A DNA stretch of 64,000 bases from the NCBI GenBank assembly GCA_015698045.1, contig BLAL01000004.1:1426001-1490000 (forward strand). The letters are read 5' to 3'. Within the stretch, counting starts at the first letter, position 1; the number at the start of each line of letters is the position of its first letter. Below, one piece after another: positions 23,456-35,500 of the stretch. The translations under genes were made by a program, and so were the position numbers. The notes under the pieces are model-generated. The model saw nothing but the letters and a program-made list of their open reading frames with translations, did no database searches and was not told the DNA's origin. The DNA is from Rhizophagus clarus. Lineage: Eukaryota > Glomeromycota > Glomeromycetes > Glomerales > Glomeraceae.

Positions 23456-24132
23456 TTTTAGTTTACAAATAATTTTATATTATTGAGAAAAAACTTTTTC
23501 AAATATTTATTCGGACCTATTTTCTCTGAATTATAAAATACCCGATGTCGATCACAATAAGCCAATTCTTGTTCTGAAACCAGAGAAAAAAACAAATCAA
23601 GCAGCGTGACAAACAACCAATCAAGCCGCACAATTTTTTATCCGAAGGACATTAAAAATAGTAAATTGCCGAATAATTAATTTACTATGGGAAATTATCT
23701 CTATTACGGAAAGTATCAAATCCATCCATATCTTATACTAACTCCTGTTTAGTGACCTTCCACAAACATTTATTATTTATTTATGATCATTGTGTTAGTT
23801 ATAATATTTAATTTTGATTGGTTAATATTCCTATCATGTGATTTCAATTTAGAAACATCGAGGGGTGTGGGGGGGGCCAACTTTATGGTTACACAATATG
23901 ATTTCTGATTAACAAAACTGTCACAAATATAAAATTCATATGTGTTACTAATAAAATATAATGATCGGCGAACAAAATTCCCCTGCAATTAAAAAAAATT
24001 ACTGATTAAATGTGCCATCTCCTAAAATATGATGCCGATTAGATCCTTATTATTACGCGTAAATTGTTAAAAATTTATTTGAACTCTTCGGAGAAAAAAA
24101 AATTACCATCAGCTATTTTTATTACAGCAAAT
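23456..24132. other. spacer with GC-rich inverted-repeat arm
   Basis: Contains at 23861-23876 the unusual G-rich word AGGGGTGTGGGGGGGG followed by CAACTT and, about 50 bp on, AAAACTGTCAC. The same words occur inverted at 25765-25813 beyond the next gene. No gene is seen here. Confidence 0.6.
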
Positions 24133-25813
24133 ATGGTAAGTAAAGTAAATTTAATGCCATTTTTACTAATAAAAGTTAACTTGAGGTCTCCTTAAAATTT
24201 AGAAACGAGTGTTAAGTGATTATACAAACTCTCAAACGTTAAAAAAAATCAAGCAGCCCGAAGCCCTTCAAGAGTTATACCGTCTTAGGCCAGAATTTAA
24301 TGGCAAGCCAGTTTATTTTTTTTGTAAAAAAACACTGTATATAGAGGGGCTTTTAGTTTATGACAAACAGGATAAAATTTTTTATGTTTTTGACAAAACA
24401 ACCGGTGAAAAGTTTAATTCTTTTGCTTCTTGGATCAAGTTTCTTAAAATTAAAAAGATATTTGGTGGTGAACGATCAGCATTAGCTACAATTTTCTTTG
24501 AACCAAATACTTCTGGTTTTAATTTATCTTCAATATTAAGAACTAAACCAATTCCATATTGGAAAAATTACAACTCAGCAACTATAATAGAAGTTACATC
24601 GTTAATCAAAAAAAATATAAATTCAAAACAAGAGTTTTTTAGCGTAGGATTAAAAGGAATTATTAATGGAATAGGTATCATATTTTTTGGAAAAGGACAA
24701 AGGATAGTGAAAAATTTAATTTTTAAATGGCAGGGAAATTTAATTTCTTATGAATTATACGTCTTAGAAAAAAATATCAAAGAAATTGATGGAGTAGCAA
24801 CTAAAATCGCAATTGAAAGGACTCTTTCAGAAATAGAAAAGATAATTAATTACGTATTAAAAGCAAAGATATGTACTGGACAAATGACTGAAGGTATTGT
24901 AATTTTTTTAATGTGATAGAAGGTATTTGACAAGAGGAGTGATATTGATTTTAATTAATCTTTAATTTTTTAAAAAAATTATTATTTTAGGTTTTGAAAA
25001 TGTGGTTCAACTCCGAGGTATTCATCTCGTAAGAAATCAAAAAAATCCTAACAATATTCACGAACCTTTCGCAATCCTAGAAAACAAGAGTCAACCTGAT
25101 GAAGCATATAGAAGAATAGACTGTTTATTGTTAGTAATTAATACAAATATATGTAAAAACTGTCAAAAATTAAAGAATACATTAATAAAAATCAGAAATC
25201 GAAATTCTATGAGTACTTTACCTACTAAAGTTGCTCATGCTTTGGAACAACTTCGGGTATGGGCGCAGCTTGAAGAAGTAGAAGATTCATTCGCTAAAAT
25301 GTTTTTAGTATCAGAATTATTGTGGTTAATCTGGGCATTTGGGACTTCAACACCGTATAAAAAAAAACAAAAGTTGGTACCTATAATTATTTCCAACTTG
25401 AAAAATCGGTCACCTTTTACTGACGAAGCACTTAACAAAGAATTGTTTTCATAGATAATTGTGTCATTGTTTGATATAAATAAAGTAAAAAAATTAACTA
25501 CGATTAAAAAAATTTTATTATTAATTTTCCGACTGAGAAAAAAAAATATTAATTATATAGAAACCTTTATTAAACATATTTGAGCTAACCAGAAAGCCAA
25601 TAACGCGCTAAATGCTATGAAACTTTGGCAGTAAACAGTTCTCTTGTATGCTACTTTATGCTCGAACATCGGCTTTTAGAAACGTTGTGTGTCAAAAGTT
25701 TTAGGCTTGAGATATTTTTTTTATATAGTAAAAAAAAATGATCGGTATAAATTCAGGGGTGACAGTTTTGATGGTGACACAAAAAATAAGTTGTCCCCCC
25801 CCCACACCCCTAG
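23861..25813. repeat. inverted GC-rich repeats flanking the 385-aa gene
   Basis: Left arm 23861-23924 and right arm 25765-25813 (inverted) share AGGGGTGTGGGGGGGG, then CAACTT, then AAAACTGTCAC, with a spacing difference of about 10 bp. In an AT-rich background such G/C runs are conspicuous. The arms enclose about 1.9 kb with one gene. I could not define target duplications. Confidence 0.5.
24133..25454 (+). CDS. hypothetical protein, 385 aa, 3 exons
   Basis: Exons 24133-24135, 24203-24893 and 24991-25454 sum to 1,158 nt (386 codons including stop). The first coding exon is only the ATG: it is followed at once by GTAAGT, and the acceptor TTTAG at 24198-24202 joins it to AAACGAGTG (MKRVLSDYTNSQ). 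The second junction (GAAG/GTTTTG) is in phase 1 and gives EGFENVVQLRGIH. The middle contains two hydrophobic/aromatic blocks (PVYFFCKKTLYIEGLLVY, ISYELYVLEKNIKEID), and the C-terminal half has a CKNC pair and basic stretches (TLIKIRNRNSM). I do not recognise the family. There is no signal peptide. The gene lies between inverted GC-rich repeats and may be part of a mobile unit. The clean splice sites and long open frames make a real gene likely. Confidence 0.7.
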
Positions 25814-25898
25814 GAAACATAATGCAGATTCAAGCAAATTTATTTTTGTAACACAATATAATTATAATATATAAAGTACTTTATCATCTTATTTGAAA

Positions 25899-26183
25899 AT
25901 GGCAATCAGCCGCGAAGCTGCTTTCTGCGTCTCAAATCATTATAATCTTACAGCCAAGAATTTGACTGCTGGTAGATTTGCAAGTTGCAACCATATAACG
26001 CATACTATGCGACAAATACGAGAATATAAAAAATATAAAAATACAGTAGCTTTGGCCAAATATCACATTTCGGTCAAATTTAGCATTGGTACTATCAAGA
26101 GGGATACTATTGCAAAGGGGTTACTCTGTACGGGATTTGAACGTATTAGGCAAAATTTTTTGTATGTAAGTTCGTTATATTGA
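25899..26183 (+). CDS. small open frame, unrecognised
   Basis: An open frame of 94 codons starting MAISREAAFCVSNH and ending FLYVSSLY. Its base composition is richer in GC than the surroundings, which hints at coding sequence, but there is no recognisable domain. It could be an exon of a larger or decayed gene. No splice partner was found. Confidence 0.25.
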   Translation: MAISREAAFCVSNHYNLTAKNLTAGRFASCNHITHTMRQIREYKKYKNTVALAKYHISVKFSIGTIKRDTIAKGLLCTGFERIRQNFLYVSSLY

Positions 26184-27100
26184 GAGCTGATTGTGGTTAT
26201 TGCACAATAACCGAACAAATAAATAAACATTAATCAATTTTGCACCATTCGTAATATATATTATGAGAAAAATCTGCATAATAACATACATTAGTTGAGT
26301 ATAATTACATTTTATTAGTGCTTAGGGTGTCTACTTTAAAAAATTTTGTATAATACAAGAAAACTTATTAGAACTGGAGTAAAAGACATTGCTTAGAAAT
26401 TTCGTGTCGTCATGTTCCAAATTTAAATAGTTTAATTATATTGGAGACACATCACTCGATGTAGCAAATGACTATTTTTTCAGGTTATTATTCAGATAAA
26501 TTAAAAGAACCGGTCTTAGAGTTACTATTGTACATCAATCAAATTGTTAAAACTAATAAAAAAACCATTAGTACGGAAAGTATACATAAAAGCGTTATAA
26601 AATATGTATAGAATAAAAGAAATGATGCAGGTCCCATAATATATTACGATGTAACCAGTTAGTTAATTGGATAAGATCGACGAATTTAATTAGTTTAAAG
26701 ATAATAAAATATTCATTAATAACCATAATATACAGTAATAACCTGGCAAAGCTTATTTTTGTATAAAAAATTGTTGTTTTATTTAATCTTTACATCAATA
26801 AAAGTGCGCTAATACTTTATAATACAATTAATTAACCATAAAAGTGTTTCGTTTTTGTTACAATTTGCACTCAAATACCCTCTTACAGACTGTTGCACAG
26901 AAATAACAGTACACTTACGTAAAAACAATCGTCTGAACGTTTGATTAGTAATAATTAAAAGTAAATAGATAAATTTTCAATGGTTTTTTTTTATTGGATA
27001 ATAATTTTTAATAAACGGCAAGAATGAATGGAATTGATACTAACTAACTTTAAACTCTCTGGATACAACTTTCTAAATTACATAGTTTCCCTACTCGATC
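26184..27100. other. intergenic, no gene seen
   Basis: AT-rich spacer without frames or repeats that I can support. Confidence 0.4.
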
Positions 27101-27109
27101 GAACAATCT

Positions 27110-27970
27110 ACACATTCAGAATTATCAACTAATCGAGAAATACAAACAGATTGTGAATAAGTTTGTGATGAACAGTAATCTTCAATAGATGAAAATTTTG
27201 AAGCTTTTTAACATCGTAAGATAAAAATAAATCATATATTTCATTGGCATTTGGTCTATTATCTGGATTTAAAACCCAACATCTTTTCATCAAATCTATA
27301 TGTAATTTTGGTGCTTCTGACTCATTTATTTCAGGCCTAACTCCATTAAAATATCTAATGCTAAATTATAATGTGTACTATTGTCAAAAAGTTGTCATCC
27401 AGTTGCTACAAAATACATAATCATACCAAAGCTATAGATATCTGCTTTTTGGGTATAAGGTTTTCTTCTTAGCACTTCAGGAGCTATGCCGGTAAGGCAA
27501 AAATCCATAAATTTTTGTTTCATCTACTTCTCCAACTTTTCCACATAATCCCATATCTGCAATACAAATTTGATTACAATTAAATAATATATTTCCTGGA
27601 TGAAATCACGATGAATCATGAATTTCTTTAAGACCATTAATGATATCACGTAAAATAATAATTTTACTTTTCCAAACTTTGTAATTATTTTCATTTTTCA
27701 TCCAATCACTGAGACTTCCTCCATCTGCATAGAATATAAACTTTTATAATTGGATCTTGAGATATTCCATAAATTTTAAGAATATTATTATCGAGTAAAT
27801 TTGTTGAAATTGAATATGCTTTGACCTAAATATATTTTGTTATAAAACATTATTACTGTCATTATTACTGTATAAAAGTAATTTTATAAAACTAGAATAA
27901 ATTATTTACCTCGTTTGGATCTTGATAATTTCAATGAAAACTCCTGTGATTAATTCAATTTTTTTAAACA
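27110..27970 (-). pseudogene. protein kinase pseudogene
   Basis: Minus-strand sequence with the hallmarks of the same fungal kinase superfamily but in shifting frames. ICIADMGLCGKVGEVDETK (DFG as DMG) is followed by IYGFLPYRHSS and a stop where IAPEVL is expected. Further on, in other frames, are KPYTQKADIYSFGMIMYFV, ATG then a stop, and LMKRCWVLNPDNRPNANEIY. The C-terminal tail (QTYSQSVCISRLVDNSECVD) is still legible. At least three stops or frameshifts interrupt it. It is a subfamily distinct from both the 6-13 kb array and the 29.5 kb gene. Confidence 0.75.
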
Positions 27971-29554
27971 TTTTCTTTCAAGCAAAAAATTTTTATAAAA
28001 TATGCTAGTACACAATTATATCAAAATATTCAGGTTTCATGGGACCAACCAATATTCAAATTTTATACTTCGATCAAGTAAATTTTAAAAATACTTGATA
28101 ATTGCTTAAATATTTACATTTTTGTAATAAAATATATTATACTTAATTTTTTTTAAGAATTATACACATCAAAGGTTAAAAAATCAGTTCAATAAATTAA
28201 GCTCAAATTAAACTGTTATATAACAGGTTTTAAAAATGAATTACACTATACGGTTTCTTATCATAATTTAATATTCTTCCATTAAATGGAAATATTTAGT
28301 TATAAATATTACCATTAAAAGAATTTTTACTAAATATATGATTAGTTTTTTTATATATTTTATAAACGAGATTTTTTTCAGTTTCTTATTTTATTTTAAA
28401 TTACAAATACTACAAATACAAAGAAGATTATTAAAAATATGAAAAAAATTCTATCTGAAATAAGAAAAATTATCTAATATTTGACTACATTATATCTATC
28501 AAAACTTACTATGTCATATTCTCATCAGTTCATATTCCTCTAATCTATTTTTACATTATTGTTTTCAGGGTCAATTAAAACAAATAAAATCTATAGAAGG
28601 TATTATCCTTTTTGCATAAGCGTTAAAATCAATTAATTAAATACTAAAAAAAGATGACGTTAATTGTGTAATAGTTATAGGTCTTCCATTTAAAAGTTGT
28701 AGTATTATCCTTTAAATGTTTTCAAATGTTTGTTGAATATATTCAAGATAGAAAAGTAAAAAAATCTTTTTTCTTTTAAGAATAAGAATATATCAGCAAA
28801 TTACTTATCAATTTTATAACTTCATAAATTGAATTATGGTTTAAACATTTCTGTTAAATGTAATAGCAACTTATTATTTTAGCTTTATTGATGTTATTAA
28901 GCAGATTCCCCTAGATTGATTTAGATTTTAAAGACGTAAATTTCTAATTGAAGTTCAATCTAAACCGCTTTCAAGCAACCTAAATTGATAAGCATTAAAA
29001 AATGGAAAGTTTTTAAATGATAAGAACGATTAAAACACATTAAGAAATGAATTATTCTATAAAGAATATAAAGGGTTTAATATTTAAAATTGCACTAAAT
29101 TAAAATATATATTAAAAGACCATATATATAATTAACAAATAGATGTATATATTTATTTTAAATATCCATACCCGTGAAATAATCAGTAAATGAAATCAAC
29201 TAGCATTTTATTTTGGATGGATATTAATAAAAATTGTTTGTATAACATATACTGTTTGTTTAATTTAAATAAAAATAAAAACATTTAATATCATATACGG
29301 TAAATGAAAGAATTCTTTTTTTGTTATAATTATATAAAAGGTTTTTTATTGTTCTTATTGTTCTTTATTTTTAAAACCTCTTGAAAACCAAGTATAAAAA
29401 AATATAAAAATAGTTATAATTTAATAAAAAAAAAATTCCAAAGTTCATGAAAAAAATACTTGTTATAATATTCAATAAATCTATAAGAATATTTCGTACA
29501 TTTTAAGATTCATTTCAGTAAACTAACAGCCATTTGTGAACTGTACTGTTCTAA
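27971..29554. other. intergenic, no gene seen
   Basis: 1.6 kb of AT-rich sequence between the kinase pseudogene and the 3' end of the kinase/coiled-coil gene. I see no frame above chance length and no tandem repeat. Confidence 0.4.
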
Positions 29555-32500
29555 TCATTCTAAATTCTTTAATTCCTTTTCTTCTTGTTCTAATTCCACC
29601 TTCAATTCATCCAGATTCTTTTTTAACGATTTTATATCTTTTGCCATCATACTAGAATTTAATTTAATCCTGTTTCCTTCTTGAGAATTAGTAGCAAATC
29701 TAAAGATATTATATCTATCAATATTAAAAGATTTCAACTTAAGAATATCATTAATCTTAAGAGTAACTTCCAACTCTTTGTTTTTTTGGATAATATTCAT
29801 TAAGGAATTATAATCTTTATTCAACTTTAGTAATCCATTATTATATTTTACAAGAATATTTTGAAATTCTTTAGTATATTTATCCTCCACTCTTTTTTTA
29901 TTAGTAGAACTTTCTAGATGATCATAACAATTTTGCAATTTTTCAATAGCTTCTTTTCGTAAAGTTAGGAAATTATCTTTGGATTTCATAAAATTATTAA
30001 CTTGATTAAAGACTTGTTTTTTTCTATTAGCATTATAAGAAACTGAAGTTCTTGATAATTCTTGTTTAAGCTCATTCATCTCTTTTTCCTTATCTTCTCT
30101 TTCTTTATGAATCTCTTTGGTATTTTCTCCACTTGACAATTTAATTATTAACTTCTTTTTGATTTCATTAATTTCAGTACTCTTATCTTTTAACTTCTTA
30201 ATACGTTCATTATCAAGATTAATTAATTTTTGTTCTAATTCATTTATTTTATCATCTTTAATATATAAAGCTTGAGTTAATTGCTCTTTGATTTGTTTTT
30301 CATTACTCAATTTTTGTTCCAATTGATTAATTTCTTTTTCTAACTTGGTTAATTTGGATTTCAATTTATCAGTAAGTTTTTGATCTTGTAAAATTTCTTC
30401 TATCTTTTTTTGTAAATTGATTTTTTCTTGCTCTAACTGCTCATAATTAATTTGAGATTGATTTAATTTAATTTCCAATTGCTCTTTTTGTTCAAATAAG
30501 TTTTTTTGCAAGAATTCTAATTCTTGAATATTAGTTTCTGTTTGGATCAACTTTTTTTGTAAATTGATTTTTTCTTGTTCTAACTGATCAATTTGAGATT
30601 GTACTTTCTGATTAGTCAGTTTATTTTGTTCCAATTGTTTAGTTAAGTTGTTGGTTAAAGCTTCTTTTTCATAAATTTCATTTTGTAAATCAAAAATTTG
30701 AGTTTGTAAGATATCTTCTTTATTTGCAAATTCTTTAATTTGTGTAGCTAAATCAAGTTTTAGATTTTGATTAATTTGTTCTTCATTATTTAATTTTTGT
30801 TCCAATTGATTAATTTTCTTTTCTAACTTAGTTAATTTTTTAACAGTAAACTTTTCATCTTGTAAAGTTCCAATTTTTTCTTGTTTTAACTGATCAATTT
30901 GAGTTTGTAAAGTATTTTCTTTTTCTACAAATTCTTTAATTTTTACATTCAGATTAAATTTTAAATCTTGAATATCTTGTTCAAATTGAGAATTTTTTTG
31001 TTGTAAAGTAATTAATTCTATTTGTTTTTCTTTTAATTCATTTTGAGAAGTTTCAGCAATTTGTTTTAACTTAAAAAATTCCTGTTCAATATTTTCTCCT
31101 TTTTCAAAAAATTTTAATTCTTGAGATTCTTCTAAAATTTTATTTAATTCTTCACTAGTAAAATCAAATATACGACTTGTATAATATGCTTGTTCATTAA
31201 ATTCAATAAGATTATTATGACCAGTTGGTGCATTAATAAATTCCATAATATCACTTTTTAATTTTTTATTAATTTTAGAAGGTTTAATAATCCAATTTTC
31301 AATAATATTCAATACTTCTGATGCAGATGGCCTTTTTAATGGATTTTCATTCCAACATTTTTTCATCAAATCAATATAACATTGTGGAGTATTTTCAATA
31401 ATTTCTGGTCGTTCACCTTTACAAATACTTAAAGCAAGTTGTAAATCATGTGCTCTATTATTAAATGGTGGAATTCCAGATGTAAATTCCCACATAATCA
31501 TAGAAAAACTATATATATTACTAGCTGAAGTATAAACTGCACCCTTTAAAATTTCAGGTGCCATAAATGGTATAACACCATAAATATTATCTTCTTTTAA
31601 AAAAGATTTTGCAGATTGATATGATCCTAAATAATCACTAATATAAGCTCCATATATATTATTATATTTAATACATAAAATATTACCATCATGAAAATCA
31701 TAATGAATAAGATTTTCTTTATATATATTATTAAGACCATCAATAATTTTATATAATATAAATAATTTTTGTTCCCAAGTATTTGTTATTTCTGGTAAAC
31801 ATTTTCTTAAATTATCTTTATTTGCATATTCCATTATTAACATATAATCCAAAGTATCTGGATTTTTTGTAAATCCAAATATATTAATAATTTCATTTGA
31901 ATAAGCAATAATTTTCCACTATAAAAAATAATATTAAATAAATTAGTTTAAATAAATTATAAATTAAATTAAAAAAAAAATAAAAAAATAAATAATTATA
32001 CTTGATTTAAAAATTCTTCTAAATTTTCATTTAAATTATTAAAATAATTGAAATATTTTAATATTATTTTAATATTTTTATAAGTAGCTTTATATATAAT
32101 GCTAAATCCTCCTTTATTAAAATATTCAATATTTGTAAATTTATTATAAGGAATCCATTTTAATCTATTTTCAGAAATAAATTGATCCATAATTTCACTT
32201 CCACTATTTCCAAATCTATATTTAAAATAAAATTATATTATAATTTATAATAAAATATAATTAATAAATATATTAATTTGAAATTTAAATATAAATTAGT
32301 AAAAGTTATTATCTAAAAATAAGATAAAATTTGCAAATCATTTAATAAAATTTGTTTAATCAGTCTTTTTATAAATAAGATATTACTTTATCAATTAAAA
32401 TAAAAATATATTTTATGCAATTTTTAAATATATTGATAATTTTTTTTTTTGATTAAAATAAAAAATAACTTATCTATAATTTTTTTTTAATTGATATTTA

Positions 32501-35500
32501 GATTATAGATTAAGAATACTTACTCTAAAATTTAAATAAAATTAAAAATTTTTAATAATAAATAATAATATAAATAATTTAATTTTATATAAATAATATA
32601 ATAATTTATAACTTACCAACTAAATTAATTTAGAATTTTAAAATAAATATAAAATAAAATTATTATAATATTAAATAATTATTCTTAATAATTAATAATA
32701 CTTACAAGCTAAATTATTTAATAATTTTTTAGATTAAAATTTTAATTAGTTTTTTTTTTATAAAGCAATATAATTTATAAATTTATTAATTATAAAAATT
32801 ATAGGAATAATTTAATTATATATAAACATTATAAAATTAAATAACTTACGTTCTATATTATTAAATAAATAATAAAGAATTTAGTTAGTTTAAATTATAT
32901 GTAAATATTATATAAATATAAAAATTAAATAACTTACGCTCTATATTATTAAATAAATAATTTTTTAAATAAAAAATTTAGTTAGTTTAAATTATATGTA
33001 AATATTATATAAATATAATAGAATCAAATAAATAAAAACTTACCAACTAAAATATTTAAATAATTTTTTAAATAAAGAATTTAATTAGTTTAAATTATAT
33101 GTAAATATTATATAAATATAATAGAATTAAATAACTTACGCCCTATATTATTAAATAAATAATTTTTTAAATAAAGAATTTAGTTAGTTTAAAATTATAT
33201 GTAAATATTATATAAATATAATAGAATTAAATAACTTACGCTCTATATTATTAAATAAAGAATTTTTTAAATAAAGAATTTAGTTAGTTTAAATTATATA
33301 TAAATATTATATAAATATAATAGAATTAAATAAATAAAAACTTACCAACTGTAATTTTTTAAATAAAGAATTTAGATAGTTTAAATTATATGTAAATATT
33401 ATATAAATATAATAGAATTAAATAAATAAAAACTTACTAACTGAAATATTTAAATAATTTTTTAAATAAAGAATTTAGTTAGTTTAAATTATATGTAAAT
33501 ATTATATAAATATGATAAAATTAAATAACTTACGCCCTATATTATTAAATAAATAATTTTTTAAATAAAGAATTTAGTTAGTTTAAATTATATGTAAATA
33601 TTATATAAATATAATAGAATTAAATAAATAAAAACTTACCAACTGAAATATTTAAATAATTTTTTAAATAAAGAATTTAATTAGTTTAAATTATTGTAAA
33701 TATTATATAAATATAATAAAATTAAATAACTTACGCTCTATATTATTTAAATAAATAATTTTTTAAATAAAAAATTTAGTTAGTTTAAATTATATGTAAA
33801 TATTATATAAATATAATAGAATTAAATAAATAAAAACTTACCATCTAAAATATTTAAATAATTTTTTAAATAAAGAATTTAATTAGTTTAAATTATATGT
33901 AAATATTATATAAATATAATAGAATTAAATAAATAAAAACTTACCATCTAAAATATTTAAATAATTTTTTAAATAAAGAATTTAATTAGTTTAAATTATG
34001 TGTAAATATTATATAAATATAATAGAATTAAATAAATAAAAACTTACCAACTGAAATATTTAAATAATTTTTTAAATAAAGAATTTAGTTAGTTTAAATT
34101 ATATGTAAATATTATATAAAAATAATAGAATTAAATAAATAAAAACTTACTAACTGAAATATTTAAATAATTTTTTAAATAAAGAATTTAGTTAGTTTAA
34201 ATTATATGTAAATATTATATAAATATAATAGAATTAAATAAATAAAAACTTACTAACTGAAATATTTAAATAATTTTTTAAATAAAGAATTTAGTTAGTT
34301 TAAATTATATGTAAATATTATATAAATATAAAAATTAAATAACTTACGCTCTATATTATTAAATAAATAATTTTTTAAATAAAGAATTTAGTTAGTTTAA
34401 ATTATATGTAAATATTATATACAGTAAATATAATAGAATTAAATAAATAAAAACTTACTATCTAAAATATTTAAATAATTTTTTAAATAAAGAATTTAAT
34501 TAGTTTAAATTATATGTAAATATTATATACAGTAAATATAATAGAATTAAATAAATAAAAACTTACTAACTGAAATATTTAAATAATTTTTTAAATAAAG
34601 AATTTAGTTAGTTTAAATTATATGTAAATATTATATAAATATGATAGAATTAAATAAATAAAAACTTACCAACTGAAATATTTAAATAATTTTTTAAATA
34701 AAGAATTTAGTTAGTTTAAATTATATGTAAATATTATATAAATATAATAGAATTAAATAACTTACGCCCTATATTATTAAATAAATAATTTTTTAAATTA
34801 AGAATTTAATTAGTTTAAATTATATGTAAATATTATATAAATATAATAGAATTAAATAAATAAAAACTTACCAACTGAAATATTTAAATAATTTTTTAAA
34901 TAAAGAATTTAGTTAGTTTAAATTATATGTAAATATTATATAAATATAATAGAATTAAATAAATAAAAACTTACTAACTGAAATATTTAAATAATTTTTT
35001 AAATAAAGAATTTAGTTAGTTTAAATTATATGTAAATATTATATAAATATAATAAAATTAAATAACTTACGCCCTATATTATTAAAAAAATAATTTTTTA
35101 AATAAAGAATTTAGTTAGTTTAAATTATATGTAAATATTATATAAATATAATAAAATTAAATAACTTACGCCCTATATTAATAAATAAATAATTTTTTAA
35201 ATAAAAAATTTAGTTAGTTTAAATTATATGTAAATATTATATAAATATAATAGAATTAAATAAATAAAAACTTACTATCTAAAATATTTAAATAATTTTT
35301 TAAATAAAGAATTTAATTAGTTTAAATTATATGTAAATATTATATAAATATAATAGAATTAAATAAATAAAAACTTACTAACTGAAATATTTAAATAATT
35401 TTTTAAATAAAGAATTTAGTTAGTTTAAATTATATGTAAATATTATATAAATATAAAAATTAAATAACTTACGCTCTATATTATTAAATAAATAATTTTT

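Noticed and set aside
26125..26150. tRNA-like word GGGATTTGAAC
   Set aside because: No cloverleaf could be drawn around it; it lies within an open frame.
32214..32510. Further microexon-like sites near 32470 and 32310
   Set aside because: The acceptor is followed by ATAAGT or ATAACT, so the GT donor is lost; they look like dead units and using them is not needed for frame closure.
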